From NCBI GenBank assembly GCA_014584315.1, contig JACTNA010000035.1, positions 62,001-126,000 on the forward strand: a stretch of 64,000 nucleotides of DNA, read 5' to 3'. Below the pieces are notes generated by a model. It searched no databases, was not told the origin of the DNA, and saw nothing but the letters and a program-made list of their open reading frames with translations. The position numbers and the translations under genes were made by a program. This DNA is from Planctomycetota bacterium. GTDB lineage: Bacteria > Planctomycetota > Phycisphaerae > Phycisphaerales > UBA1924. Shown here one piece after another: positions 17,576 through 26,086 of this stretch; positions within the stretch are counted from its first letter, which is position 1; the number at the start of each line of letters is the position of its first letter.

Positions 17576-18009
17576 GTCAAACGGATCGTGGGGCGTCCTC
17601 GCGCATCGGGTGCCCCGCTGCGCCGCGGCGGCTGCGGCTCGTGCGTCTCTCCTGCCGCTCGTGCGCGTCCCACAGCTCGCATGACGGCCTTCTCATCCGG
17701 TGCCCGGGCACCGTCCCCCAGCCCGAAGGGCTGCTCGTTCGTAGCCGGGGGTGGAGGAGGCTTTGCGACGACACCCCCGGGACACGCGGCCCACCCTTCC
17801 CCTTCCCTCTTGGTTCCGCAGCCCGAAGGGCTGCTCGTGCCGCGCACACGCCGGAGCCACGATGACTCGTTCGGAGTCCGATGGCTGGTGTGCCCAGGTC
17901 CGGGGGTCTCGCTCGAAGACTCGCACGACCCCCGGCTACTGACGGCACAGCCCTTCGGGCTGGAGCAATGGCGCAGCCCATCGGGCTGAAGTCAAACGGA
18001 TCGTGGGGC
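17576..18009. repeat. Composite structured repeat, copy A, flanked by a 19-bp direct repeat
   Basis: This 434-bp stretch fills the gap between the array and the CPBP gene. It contains CAGCCCGAAGGGCTG palindromes at 17719, 17819 and (as CAGCCCTTCGGGCTG) 17948, a variant at 17974, and long hairpins with arms CCGGGGGTG/CACCCCCGG (17745-17780) and CCGGGGGTC/GACCCCCGG (17900-17935). A small hairpin, GACTC-GTTCG-GAGTC, lies at 17864-17878. An inverted homologous copy lies at 57161-57600. The 19-mer GTCAAACGGATCGTGGGGC occurs at both ends (17576-17594 and 17991-18009). It codes for no convincing protein. Confidence 0.8.
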
Positions 18010-18014
18010 CCCCT

Positions 18015-18647
18015 TCACCCCCCCCGCCCGCTGTAGAAGTGCTCGCCCAGGCCGATCGTGAAGATCAGGCACCCGTAGAGCGCGTGCTCGACCGACACGG
18101 CCAGGGCCGAGCGTGTGCGGGCGTAGGTCGCCGCGAAGAGGAGGCCGCCGGCGAGGGTCATCGCCACCGCGATCCAGTTGTGGAAGACGACGTGGACAAG
18201 GCCGAACGCGAGTGCGCTGGCGGCGACCATCGTGCTCGGGCGGGGGAACAGCGCGGCGTAGCGGTGGAAGAAGAAGACGCGGAAGATCACCTCCTGCGGG
18301 TAGACGCTCACGAGCGGGTAGAGCAGCATGATCGTCGCCCACAGTTCCGGGCGACGCCGCGGGAGCGAGAACAGCGACTCGGCGTCGAAGACCGCGACCG
18401 CCAGCCCGATCGCCGCGCCCAGCGGCACGAAAGCCGCCGCGACGCGCCCGCCCGCCCGGAGCGCGCCCCGCGCGTTCCACAACCGCCGCCGGTCGAACGA
18501 CGCATCGCGCAGCAGCAGCCACAGGCACGCCGCCGCCCACGCCCAGAGCGCGGGGAAGAGCCACCCCGGCCCCGGGTCGAGCGCGGCGTAGAGCGTCGGC
18601 CCGGCGACGAACATGGCGAGCAGTTCAGCGGCGCGGGCCTTGGGCAT
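18015..18647 (-). CDS. CPBP family intramembrane metalloprotease
   Basis: The 210-residue protein has about six hydrophobic segments and the three CPBP motifs: QEVIFRVFFF near residue 117 (the usual EExxxR with Q replacing the first E), FGLVHVVFHN near residue 148, and SVEHALYG near residue 188. The family comprises CAAX-processing or bacteriocin-protection-type membrane proteases. The change of the first glutamate might affect activity, though the second glutamate and both histidine motifs are intact. It starts 9 bp after the mscS-like gene on the same strand, so both probably form one operon. Confidence 0.8.
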   Translation of the reverse strand: MPKARAAELLAMFVAGPTLYAALDPGPGWLFPALWAWAAACLWLLLRDASFDRRRLWNARGALRAGGRVAAAFVPLGAAIGLAVAVFDAESLFSLPRRRPELWATIMLLYPLVSVYPQEVIFRVFFFHRYAALFPRPSTMVAASALAFGLVHVVFHNWIAVAMTLAGGLLFAATYARTRSALAVSVEHALYGCLIFTIGLGEHFYSGRGG

Positions 18648-18656
18648 GGGCGAGGC

Positions 18657-19802
18657 TCACGCTGCGCCGGCAGCGGCGGCCGCCGACGCGCCCGGCTCGC
18701 CGCTGATCTCGGTGCGCACTCGCGGCAGGCAGTGCGGGAACTCGCGCCGGATGAAGTCGATGAGCCGCTCGCGGACCTCGCAGCGCAGGTCCCACGCCTT
18801 GGAGGCGTCGCCCGCGCTCACGAGCGCCCGCAGTTCCAGCGTGCGGTCCTTCGCGTCGGTGACCTGGAGTTTGGCCAGCCGCCCGTCCCAGAGCGGGGAC
18901 TCGCGGGCGATGCGTTCGAGTTCCTCGCGCACGCGCTGCACGGGCACCGAGTAGTCGGCGTGGACGAACGCGGTGCCCAGGACCTGCGAGGTGCGCCGGG
19001 TCCAGTTCTGGAACGGCTGCTCGATGATGCGCGAGAGCGGGACGATCAGCCGCCGCTCGTCCCAGATGCGCACGACGACGTAGGTCGTGGTGACCTCCTC
19101 GATGCGCCCCCACTCGCCGTCGATGACGACGACATCGTCGAGGTGGATCGGCCCGGTCAGGGCGATCTGGAGGCCCGCGATGAAGTTGCCCAGCACCCGC
19201 TGCGCCGCCAGACCGATCACGAGGCCGGCGATCCCCGCCGACGCCAGCAGGCTCGCGCCGAGTTGGCGCACGCTCGGGAAGGTCATCAGGATCGCGGAGG
19301 CCCCGACGATCACGACCACGAATGACAGGATGCGCGCGATCACGCGCAACTGCGTGTGCACGCGCCTCGCCTCGAGGTTGTCGGGCACGTCCACCCGGTG
19401 CTTGCGCATGACGGCGACCGCGATCGCGCCGATCAGCCGCACCGTCGCCCACGTCGCCGCCACGATCGTCAGCACCGCGAGCATGCGGCGCAGCGCCTCG
19501 TCCGGGCCTTCGGGCAGGGGCAGTCCCGGGCGCACGGCGAGCACGCCCAGCAGCGGCAGCAGGAGCAGCATCGGCGCGCGCATCCGCCGAACCACCGCCT
19601 CATCGCCCTCGAACTTCGTGCGCGCCGCCCAGCGCGCCGCGATCCAGAAGCCGACCGTGTGCACCAGCAGCGCGACGCCGACGGCGATCCCGAGCGTGAC
19701 CGACGCCTGCGCCCACCCGGGCCACCCTTCGGTCATGGCCTCGGCGAGGTCCGTGAGTTCCGCGAGCGCCGACGCGCCCGCCCCGTTCCCCTGGGCTGTC
19801 AT
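18657..19802 (-). CDS. Mechanosensitive ion channel of the MscS family
   Basis: MscS channels open on membrane tension and release solutes on osmotic downshock. The 381-residue protein has hydrophobic helices near residues 33-55, 68-90, 92-115 and 150-175. The pore-lining TM3-like stretch is LGASLLASAGIAGLVIGLAA near residues 182-201. The conserved beta domain follows (HLDDVVVIDGEWGRIEEVT) with the C-terminal alpha/beta part after it. The MscS signature of small residues in TM3 followed by QRVLGNFIAG is clear. A TACGAT -10 box 5 bp before ATG 19802 suggests a leaderless transcript. Confidence 0.88.
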   Translation of the reverse strand: MTAQGNGAGASALAELTDLAEAMTEGWPGWAQASVTLGIAVGVALLVHTVGFWIAARWAARTKFEGDEAVVRRMRAPMLLLLPLLGVLAVRPGLPLPEGPDEALRRMLAVLTIVAATWATVRLIGAIAVAVMRKHRVDVPDNLEARRVHTQLRVIARILSFVVVIVGASAILMTFPSVRQLGASLLASAGIAGLVIGLAAQRVLGNFIAGLQIALTGPIHLDDVVVIDGEWGRIEEVTTTYVVVRIWDERRLIVPLSRIIEQPFQNWTRRTSQVLGTAFVHADYSVPVQRVREELERIARESPLWDGRLAKLQVTDAKDRTLELRALVSAGDASKAWDLRCEVRERLIDFIRREFPHCLPRVRTEISGEPGASAAAAAGAA

Positions 19803-19807
19803 GCCGG

Positions 19808-19813
19808 ATCGTA
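19808..19813 (-). promoter_or_regulatory. -10 box of the mscS-like gene
   Basis: TACGAT on the minus strand ends 5 bp before the ATG at 19802. A second TACGAT, on the plus strand at 19867-19872, serves the divergent thiolase gene. Confidence 0.5.
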
Positions 19814-19866
19814 CCCTCCGGCCCGCAGCGGGCCATCCGACAACTCCCGAACATCCGCTCGCGGCC

Positions 19867-19872
19867 TACGAT
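19867..19872 (+). promoter_or_regulatory. -10 box upstream of the thiolase gene
   Basis: TACGAT lies 7 bp before an in-frame ATG at 19880 and 82 bp before the preferred start at 19955. Transcription would start near 19880, giving either a leaderless longer protein or a leader of about 75 nt. Confidence 0.45.
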
Positions 19873-19954
19873 CGGGCGGATGCGGCGCGCGACGCACGCT
19901 GACGCGCTCGCCCGCGCCGTGTCGAACGACGAACAGCACGATGGAGTGACCGCC

Positions 19955-21145
19955 ATGCCCGCGCAGCCCGTGATCGTCGCCGCCCGCCGCACCCCCGTCG
20001 GCAAGTTCTTCGGCTCGCTCGCCCGGATTCCCTCCCCGCAACTCGGCTCCTTCGCGATCCGCGCCGTGCTCGACGACGCCCCGGCCGCGCGCGGCGCCAT
20101 CGACGAGTGCATCTTCGGCTGCGTGCTCCAGGCGGGGCTCGGCCAGAACCCGGCCCGCCAGGCGGGCCTGAAGGCGGGCCTCCCCGCGACGCTCTCCGCC
20201 AAGACCATCAACAAGGTCTGCGGCTCCGGACTCGAAGCGGTGATGCTCGCCGCGCAGGCCATCCGCGCGGGCGACGCCCAGTGCGTCATCGCCGGCGGGT
20301 TCGAGAACATGACCGCCGCCCCCCACTTCGCCTATGTCCGCGAGGGCGTGAAGTTCGGCGAGGCGAAGTTCCAGGACCACATGCAGCACGACGGCCTGTG
20401 CTGCGCCTTCGAGTGCTGGGGCATGACCAACGCCGCCGACCACACCGCCCGCAAGCACGGGCTGGCCCGGGAGGACCTCGACCGCTTCAGCGCGCAATCG
20501 CACCAGCGCGCCGCCAAGGCGACGAAAGAGGGCTGGTTCAAGGCCGAGATCGCCGCCCTCACCGGCGAGCAACTCGGCAACAAGAAGAACCCCGGCCCCG
20601 AGGGCGGCCTCGCGCAGGACGAGGGCATCCGCCCCGAAACCACCGCCGACGCCCTCGCCAAACTCCGCACCGTCCCCGGCCACGAGTTCATCACCGCCGG
20701 CAACGCGAGCCAGATCTCCGACGGGGCGGCCGCCGTGCTCGTGATGAGCGCGACCCGCGCCGAGGAACTCGGCCTCAAGCCCCTCGCGCGAATCGTCGCC
20801 TACCACACGCACGGCGTCGAGCCGCGCGAAATCTTCGACGCGCCGGTCGGCGGCATCCGCGGCGTCCTCACCAAGGCCGGCTGGTCGCTCGCCGACGCCG
20901 ACCTCTTCGAGATCAACGAGGCCTTCTCCGCCCAGGTCCTCGCCAACGCCAAGGAACTCGGCATCCCCGAGGACAAACTGAACGTCTGCGGCGGCGGCAT
21001 CGCCCTCGGGCACCCCATCGGCGCGTCCGGCGCCCGCGTCCTCACGACGCTCGTGCACCAGTTGCGGCGGACCGGCGGGCGGCGCGGCGTCGTCGCCCTC
21101 TGCCTCGGCGGCGGGAACGCGGTCGCCATGGCGATCGAGGTGTAA
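19955..21145 (+). CDS. Acetyl-CoA C-acetyltransferase (thiolase)
   Basis: Thiolases condense two acyl-CoA molecules or cleave 3-ketoacyl-CoA. The 396-residue protein has the nucleophile C89 in NKVCGSGLEA, the H353 motif GHPIGASGAR and the second cysteine C383 in ALCLGGGNA. The NEAFSAQ motif is also present, so all catalytic elements are there. ATG 19955 has a GGAG 8-11 bp upstream and gives the standard family start PVIVAARRTPVG. The alternative ATG at 19880 adds 25 unconserved residues. It is convergent with the symporter gene, leaving only 6 bp between stops. It could serve biosynthesis or fatty acid degradation; no partner gene is adjacent. Confidence 0.9.
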   Translation: MPAQPVIVAARRTPVGKFFGSLARIPSPQLGSFAIRAVLDDAPAARGAIDECIFGCVLQAGLGQNPARQAGLKAGLPATLSAKTINKVCGSGLEAVMLAAQAIRAGDAQCVIAGGFENMTAAPHFAYVREGVKFGEAKFQDHMQHDGLCCAFECWGMTNAADHTARKHGLAREDLDRFSAQSHQRAAKATKEGWFKAEIAALTGEQLGNKKNPGPEGGLAQDEGIRPETTADALAKLRTVPGHEFITAGNASQISDGAAAVLVMSATRAEELGLKPLARIVAYHTHGVEPREIFDAPVGGIRGVLTKAGWSLADADLFEINEAFSAQVLANAKELGIPEDKLNVCGGGIALGHPIGASGARVLTTLVHQLRRTGGRRGVVALCLGGGNAVAMAIEV

Positions 21146-21151
21146 CGCCCG

Positions 21152-22705
21152 TTACTCGCCCGCGCCGGCGGCGCGTCGGCGCTCCACTTCTTCCGCGCTC
21201 GCCAGTTCGTTCTCGGTCGCCGCCACCAGCGTCGCCACCATGCAGTCGCCCGTCACGTTCACCGTGGTCCGGCACATGTCCAGGATGCGGTCCACGCCGA
21301 GGATGATGGCGATGCCGGTCGTCATCACCTCGGGCGGCATGCGCACCGCCTGCAGCACGATCACGAGCATGACGATGCCCACGCCCGGCACGCCCGCCGT
21401 GCCGATCGACGCCAGCGTCGCCGTCAGCACGATCATCAGTTGCGCCCCGAGGTCAAGCGGGATGCCGAACATCTGCGCGATGAACACGGTCGCCACGCCC
21501 TGATAGAGCGCGGTCCCGTCCATGTTGATCGTGGCGCCGAGGGGCAGGACGAAACTCGTCACGTCCTCCGAGACGCCGAGGCGGTCGCGGGCGCACTCCA
21601 TCGTGACCGGCAGCGTCGCCGAACTGCTCGAACTGGAGAAGGCGAGGAGTTGGGCCGGCGCGATGCCGCGGAAGAACCGGCGGTAGCCCATGCGCCCGCG
21701 CGCCAGCGTGAGCAGGATCGACGGGTACACCACGAACGCCATGATCGCGAGGCCCGCGATCACCACGCCGCTGTACGCCAGCAGCGCCCGGAGCACGTCC
21801 AGCCCGAGGTCCGCCAGCACCCGCGCGATGAGCGCGAACACCGCGTACGGCGCGGCCAGCATGATCCAATGCACGATCTTGATGATGACGTCGGTCAGCA
21901 CGTCGAAGACGGCGATGACGGGTCCGGCCTTGTCCCGAGGGATGAACGTCAGCCCGATCCCGATCATCAGCGCGAAGAAGACCACCTGCAGCATCTCGCC
22001 CTTCGCGAGCGCTTCGAAGGGGTTCGTCGGCACGATGTTCAGGATCACCTGCCAGGCGCTCGGCGCGGCCGCGGCCTCGGCGACCTTCGCCGCCGCCTCC
22101 TCGCCCCCCGCCACCGCAAGCCGCTCGCGCGTCTCGACGGGCACGAAGCGGCTGCTGCCGGGCTGGATGACATTGGCGATCGCCAGCCCGATGGTGATGG
22201 CCAGCGCAGTGGTGCAGAGGTAGATGACCAGCGTCTTGACGCCGATGCGCCCCAGTTTCTTCAGGTCGTGCAGGCTGCTCACGCCCACGATCAGCGAGAA
22301 GAGCACGATCGGCACGGCGATGAAGCGCAGCGACCGGATGAACAGGTCGCCCACGAACGAGTTCAGCGTGCGCACGAACAGCGCCGCCCGCGCGCCGAGC
22401 GTCGGGCGTTGGTTCGCCGGGCGCATCTCCAGCCCGAAGCGCTCGACCTGCGCGTTCGTCAGTTGGTACGGGTACAGCCCGGCGAGCGAGCCGTCCGCCG
22501 GGTCAAGATCGGCGACGCGCGCTACCCCCGCCGGCAGCACGGGAACCTCCGCCGCCTTGCGGGCCACGTACGCCTTCGGGTGGTCCACGCCCAGCGACTC
22601 CCACGTCCCGGGCGTCCAGGCGGCGTTCACGCCCAGGCCCACGATCAGCCCGAGCAAGAGTCCGAGCAGGATCTGCCAGTGAAGGGCGAGTCTTCGGCGG
22701 GGCAT
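21152..22705 (-). CDS. Dicarboxylate/amino acid:cation symporter (DAACS family)
   Basis: This 517-residue sodium- or proton-coupled symporter takes up glutamate, aspartate or C4-dicarboxylates. It shows the serine-rich re-entrant loop FSSSSSSATLPVT, the cation and substrate site NMDGTALYQGVATVFIAQ, and the downstream STAGVPG-like motif (here IGTAGVPGVG). About eight hydrophobic segments are spread as in GltP/DctA. An insertion of about 90 residues after the first membrane helix makes it longer than the usual 420-450. The start is supported by a TACCGT -10-like box 6 bp before the ATG. It is divergent from the ABC exporter gene, 55 bp apart. Confidence 0.9.
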   Translation of the reverse strand: MPRRRLALHWQILLGLLLGLIVGLGVNAAWTPGTWESLGVDHPKAYVARKAAEVPVLPAGVARVADLDPADGSLAGLYPYQLTNAQVERFGLEMRPANQRPTLGARAALFVRTLNSFVGDLFIRSLRFIAVPIVLFSLIVGVSSLHDLKKLGRIGVKTLVIYLCTTALAITIGLAIANVIQPGSSRFVPVETRERLAVAGGEEAAAKVAEAAAAPSAWQVILNIVPTNPFEALAKGEMLQVVFFALMIGIGLTFIPRDKAGPVIAVFDVLTDVIIKIVHWIMLAAPYAVFALIARVLADLGLDVLRALLAYSGVVIAGLAIMAFVVYPSILLTLARGRMGYRRFFRGIAPAQLLAFSSSSSSATLPVTMECARDRLGVSEDVTSFVLPLGATINMDGTALYQGVATVFIAQMFGIPLDLGAQLMIVLTATLASIGTAGVPGVGIVMLVIVLQAVRMPPEVMTTGIAIILGVDRILDMCRTTVNVTGDCMVATLVAATENELASAEEVERRRAAGAGE

Positions 22706-22711
22706 GTCGGC

Positions 22712-22717
22712 ACGGTA
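22712..22717 (-). promoter_or_regulatory. -10 box of the symporter gene
   Basis: TACCGT on the minus strand ends 6 bp before ATG 22705. It shares a 55-bp divergent promoter region with the ABC exporter. Confidence 0.4.
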
Positions 22718-22748
22718 CCGCGAACGCCTGATCGACGCAACGGGCCGC

Positions 22749-22754
22749 TACGAT
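22749..22754 (+). promoter_or_regulatory. -10 box of the ABC exporter gene
   Basis: TACGAT ends 6 bp before ATG 22761, in the leaderless arrangement. Confidence 0.5.
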
Positions 22755-22760
22755 CGGCGG

Positions 22761-24746
22761 ATGATCGGCACCGGGCGAAGCAGCCGCGCATGGTTCGAGG
22801 AGTACCGGCGCAAGCGGAAGAGCGCGGACGAGGGTGAGCGGGTCATCGGCGCGGAGGACGGGGCGAAGCAGGGGCGGACGCGCTCGCGGTCGTTCTGGTC
22901 CCTGCTCGCGGCGTTCTGGCGGCTCGCCGACGCCGCACGCCCGATCTTCGCCCTCGCCCTGGCGACGCGCACGCTCGGCACGCTCATCGCGCTGCTGCCG
23001 CCCGTGCTCCTCAAGGTGCTCTTCGACAGCGTCCTCGGGACCGACCCGCTGCCCGCGTGGCTGCCCCTGCCCGACGACCGCGTCGCGCTGCTCTGGTTCG
23101 TCGCGGGCGGGCTGGCCCTGCTGCCCTTCACGGCGACCATCGTCGGCCTGTGGGGGCGGTGGAAACTGACCAAGGCGACGCGCATCATGCACGCCGCCGT
23201 GCGACGCCGCGTCTTCGAGCACGCCGCGCGCCTGCCGTTGCACCGCGTGCAGCGCCTCAAGTCCGGGGGCGTGACCGCGCTGCTGCGCGAGGACGCCGGC
23301 ACCGTCTCCGACCTCACCTTCAACCTCGTCTACAACCCCTGGGGCGCGGTCGTGCAACTCACGGGCACGCTCATCATCCTTGCGATCGTCGACTGGCGGA
23401 TGCTCGCGGGCGGCCTGCTCGTGCTGCCGATCGTGTGGGTCACGCACCGCGCGTGGATCGCGCGCATCCGCCCCGTGCAGCGCGACATCAAGGCCGTCAA
23501 GCAGCAGACCGACGCCCACGCCACCGAGGCCTTCGCCGGCATGCGCATCGTCCGCGCCTTCTCCCGCGAGACGGGCGAGACCCTCCGCTTCACACGCCGC
23601 AACCACTTCGCCGCCCGCCAGGAGATCCTCGCCTGGTGGTGGTCGCGGGGCATCGAGGCGGCGTGGGACTTCCTCATCCCCGTCGCCACCGCCTGCGTCG
23701 TCCTCTACGGCGGGTACGCCGTGCTTGGCGAGCGCCTGCGCACCGGCGACCTCGTGATGTTCGTCGCCTACGTCACCATGCTCCTCGGCCCGATCGCCAT
23801 GCTGACCACCAGCGCGACGAGCGTGCAGACCCAACTCGCCGCCCTCGACCGCGTGCTCGACCTCCTGGGCGAGAAGCCCGAGTTCGCCGGCGAGCAACCC
23901 GAGCGAACGGCCGACCGCGCCTCGGCCGCCGGACGCATCACGCTGGAGCACGTCTGGTTCGCCTACCCGCGCGGGCGGGGCGCCAAGGAGCAGAGCGAGC
24001 ACGAGCGGTGGGTGCTCGAGGACGTGTCGCTCGACGTGCCGCCGGGCAGCGTCGTCGCCCTCGTCGGCCCGAGCGGCGCGGGCAAGACCACGCTCTGCAA
24101 CCTCGTCGCGCGGTTCTACGACCCGCAGCGCGGGCGCGTCCTCCTTGACGGCATCGACCTGCGCACCATCGAGCCGACGAGTTTCCGTCGGCTCCTCGGC
24201 ATCGTCGAGCAGGACGTCTTCCTCTTCGACGGCACCGTCGCCGAGAACATCGCCTACGCACGCCGCGGCGCGACGCGGGCGCACATCGCCGACGCCGCCC
24301 GCATCGCCCACGCCCACGAGTTCGTCGAGCGCCTCGAGCGCGGGTACGACACCGTGATCGGCGAGCGGGGCGTGCGCCTCAGCGGCGGGCAGAAGCAGCG
24401 CATCGCCATCGCCCGCGCCGTCCTCGCCGATCCCGTCGTCCTCATCCTCGACGAAGCCACCAGCAACCTCGACGCCGAGAGCGAGGCCCTCATCCGCGAC
24501 AGCCTCGCCTCGCTCATGCGAGGGCGCACCACCTTCGTCATCGCCCACCGCCTCAGCACCGTCCGCGACGCCGACCGCATCGTCGTCATCGACGGCGGGC
24601 GGATCGTCGAGGAGGGCACGCACGACACGCTCCTCGCCCTGGGCGGCCGATACGCAGGATTCCTCGCCCGACAACTCGAGCACGCCCCATCCTCCCCAGT
24701 CCCCCGCGATCAGGACGCGAGCCTGCCGCACGAACCGCGATCGTGA
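22761..24746 (+). CDS. ABC exporter, fused permease and ATPase (MsbA-like)
   Basis: The 661-residue half-transporter has a membrane domain (about residues 60-370, six helices) and a C-terminal ATPase. Walker A is GPSGAGKT at 436-443, the signature LSGGQKQR begins at 540, Walker B LILDEATS has D564 and E565, and the switch histidine is in IAHRLST. The type is that of lipid A flippase MsbA and multidrug exporters, so the substrate cannot be read off. ATG 22761 was preferred to an upstream frame because of the -10 box just before it. The coding end carries a partial copy of the stop-codon repeat described at 24751. Confidence 0.88.
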   Translation: MIGTGRSSRAWFEEYRRKRKSADEGERVIGAEDGAKQGRTRSRSFWSLLAAFWRLADAARPIFALALATRTLGTLIALLPPVLLKVLFDSVLGTDPLPAWLPLPDDRVALLWFVAGGLALLPFTATIVGLWGRWKLTKATRIMHAAVRRRVFEHAARLPLHRVQRLKSGGVTALLREDAGTVSDLTFNLVYNPWGAVVQLTGTLIILAIVDWRMLAGGLLVLPIVWVTHRAWIARIRPVQRDIKAVKQQTDAHATEAFAGMRIVRAFSRETGETLRFTRRNHFAARQEILAWWWSRGIEAAWDFLIPVATACVVLYGGYAVLGERLRTGDLVMFVAYVTMLLGPIAMLTTSATSVQTQLAALDRVLDLLGEKPEFAGEQPERTADRASAAGRITLEHVWFAYPRGRGAKEQSEHERWVLEDVSLDVPPGSVVALVGPSGAGKTTLCNLVARFYDPQRGRVLLDGIDLRTIEPTSFRRLLGIVEQDVFLFDGTVAENIAYARRGATRAHIADAARIAHAHEFVERLERGYDTVIGERGVRLSGGQKQRIAIARAVLADPVVLILDEATSNLDAESEALIRDSLASLMRGRTTFVIAHRLSTVRDADRIVVIDGGRIVEEGTHDTLLALGGRYAGFLARQLEHAPSSPVPRDQDASLPHEPRS

Positions 24747-24777
24747 TCGACGAGCCGCAACCGCGAGGGAGCGGTTC
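24730..24777 (+). repeat. Stop-codon-associated palindromic repeat, copy 1
   Basis: CGAGCCGCAACCGCGAGGGAG and the following GCGGTTC lie at 24751-24777. A truncated version, ACGAACCGCGATCGTGA, at 24730-24746 overlaps the stop codon of the exporter gene. Arms CCGC and GCGG can pair. Two better copies lie at 33163 and 36285, each spanning a stop codon. Confidence 0.65.
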
Positions 24778-24898
24778 GGTACTTGCCCGGTACACACACG
24801 CACCCGCAACCCCGCGTGAGCCGCGACTTCCCGCATCGCTCTTGCTTCATGCCCCTCGATCTGGGATGCTGGAGCAAGGGCGAACCCCGGGAGGCGCT

Positions 24899-26071
24899 AT
24901 GGCCGCGCGCACCACAGGACTGATGCTCGCCGTCGCGGGCGCGCTGGCGTCGCACGCTGTGGCGCAGCCGGTCTTCAGCGTCGGGCGTGACGGCCCGTCC
25001 GCGCTGCCCTCGGACCTCCTCTTCGAGTCCTTCGGCGGCGTCCCCGTGCAGGTGGGCGGCGGCGTGGGCATGGGCATGGGCCGGCCCGGCGACGACCTCA
25101 ACGGGGTCTCGATGAACGCGGCGAACCTGCGGGCCGCCAAGAAGTTCATCATCTGCTTCTCCGTCGATCCGCTCTCGGTCGGCGTGTCGCGCCTCCGCAT
25201 CCCCTCCTTCAACGTCTTCGACCAGGCGAACAAGAACCAGGCCGCCGGCGACGTCTTCCTCTCGACCGAGGCCTTCGAGCAGGGCGTCGGCATCCTGCCC
25301 CCCCCCTTTAGCATGAACCTCTTCAACAACGTCCTTCGCACCAACCAGTCGCCGGTCTATCCGACCGTCTTCGGCCTCCTGCCGGTCGCCTCGCCCACGG
25401 ACCACGTCCCGCCCGACGCCCTCGACGACGTCAACGCCGCCATGACCGGCCTCCCCGTCCCCGGCACGCCGACCTACTTCACCCTCGCCGACGGCAGCCC
25501 CTCGCTCGCCTTCCTCCCCGGCACGGGCAGCGCGGCCGACGTGTACGTCGACTTCGACGTCACCATCGGCGGGGGCGAGAACCTCTACGCCCAGTTCGTC
25601 CAACTCGGCCTCCAGTTCGGCGACGACATCGACGGCCTGATCGTCTTCGACGAGAACATGAACGCCTTCTTCGACCACGGCGACGAGGTCTACTTCACGC
25701 TCGCGCCCGGCTCTCCGACGCTCGCCCTCCTGGGCCTCTCCCCGGCGGACGTGCTCGTCTGCGACACCCCCGGGAACGCCGCCCTCTTCGCCCAGCACGG
25801 CGACCTGGGACTCCTGCCGACCGACAACATGGATTCGCTCAACGCCATCGCGCTCGAAGGCGACTCGGCCGAGCAGACCATCCGATCGCTGGTCCCCCCC
25901 CTCTGCCCCGCCGATTTCAACGGCGACACGGTCGTCAACACCCTCGACGTCCTCGCCTTCCTCAACGCCTACACCGCCGGCGACCTTTCCGCCGACTTCA
26001 ACGGCGATACCGTCCTCAACACCCTCGACGTCCTCGCCTTCCTCAACGCCTACACCGCGGGCTGCGACTGA
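24899..26071 (+). CDS. Secreted protein with C-terminal dockerin-like calcium repeats
   Basis: The 390-residue protein has a signal peptide (residues 1-23, ending SHAVAQ) and a large domain of unknown fold. It ends in two near-identical repeats DFNGDTVVNTLDVLAFLN and DFNGDTVLNTLDVLAFLN, each followed by AYTAG. These are dockerin type I-like EF-hand loops common at the ends of planctomycete secreted proteins, presumably for anchoring. A related pair ends the M14 peptidase at 59328. GGGAGG about 5 bp before ATG 24899 fixes the start. The main domain resembles other Phycisphaerae proteins I cannot name, so no enzymatic role is claimed. Confidence 0.7.
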   Translation: MAARTTGLMLAVAGALASHAVAQPVFSVGRDGPSALPSDLLFESFGGVPVQVGGGVGMGMGRPGDDLNGVSMNAANLRAAKKFIICFSVDPLSVGVSRLRIPSFNVFDQANKNQAAGDVFLSTEAFEQGVGILPPPFSMNLFNNVLRTNQSPVYPTVFGLLPVASPTDHVPPDALDDVNAAMTGLPVPGTPTYFTLADGSPSLAFLPGTGSAADVYVDFDVTIGGGENLYAQFVQLGLQFGDDIDGLIVFDENMNAFFDHGDEVYFTLAPGSPTLALLGLSPADVLVCDTPGNAALFAQHGDLGLLPTDNMDSLNAIALEGDSAEQTIRSLVPPLCPADFNGDTVVNTLDVLAFLNAYTAGDLSADFNGDTVLNTLDVLAFLNAYTAGCD

Positions 26072-26086
26072 ACCCGGCGGCCACGA

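Noticed and set aside
17588-17989. Open frames inside the composite repeat near the array
   Set aside because: Frames exist on both strands, consist of translated palindromes and share no conserved product with the second copy beyond the DNA similarity.
19880-19955. Longer thiolase start at 19880 directly after a TACGAT box
   Set aside because: It would add 25 residues outside the conserved thiolase start, while ATG 19955 has a GGAG ribosome-binding site.
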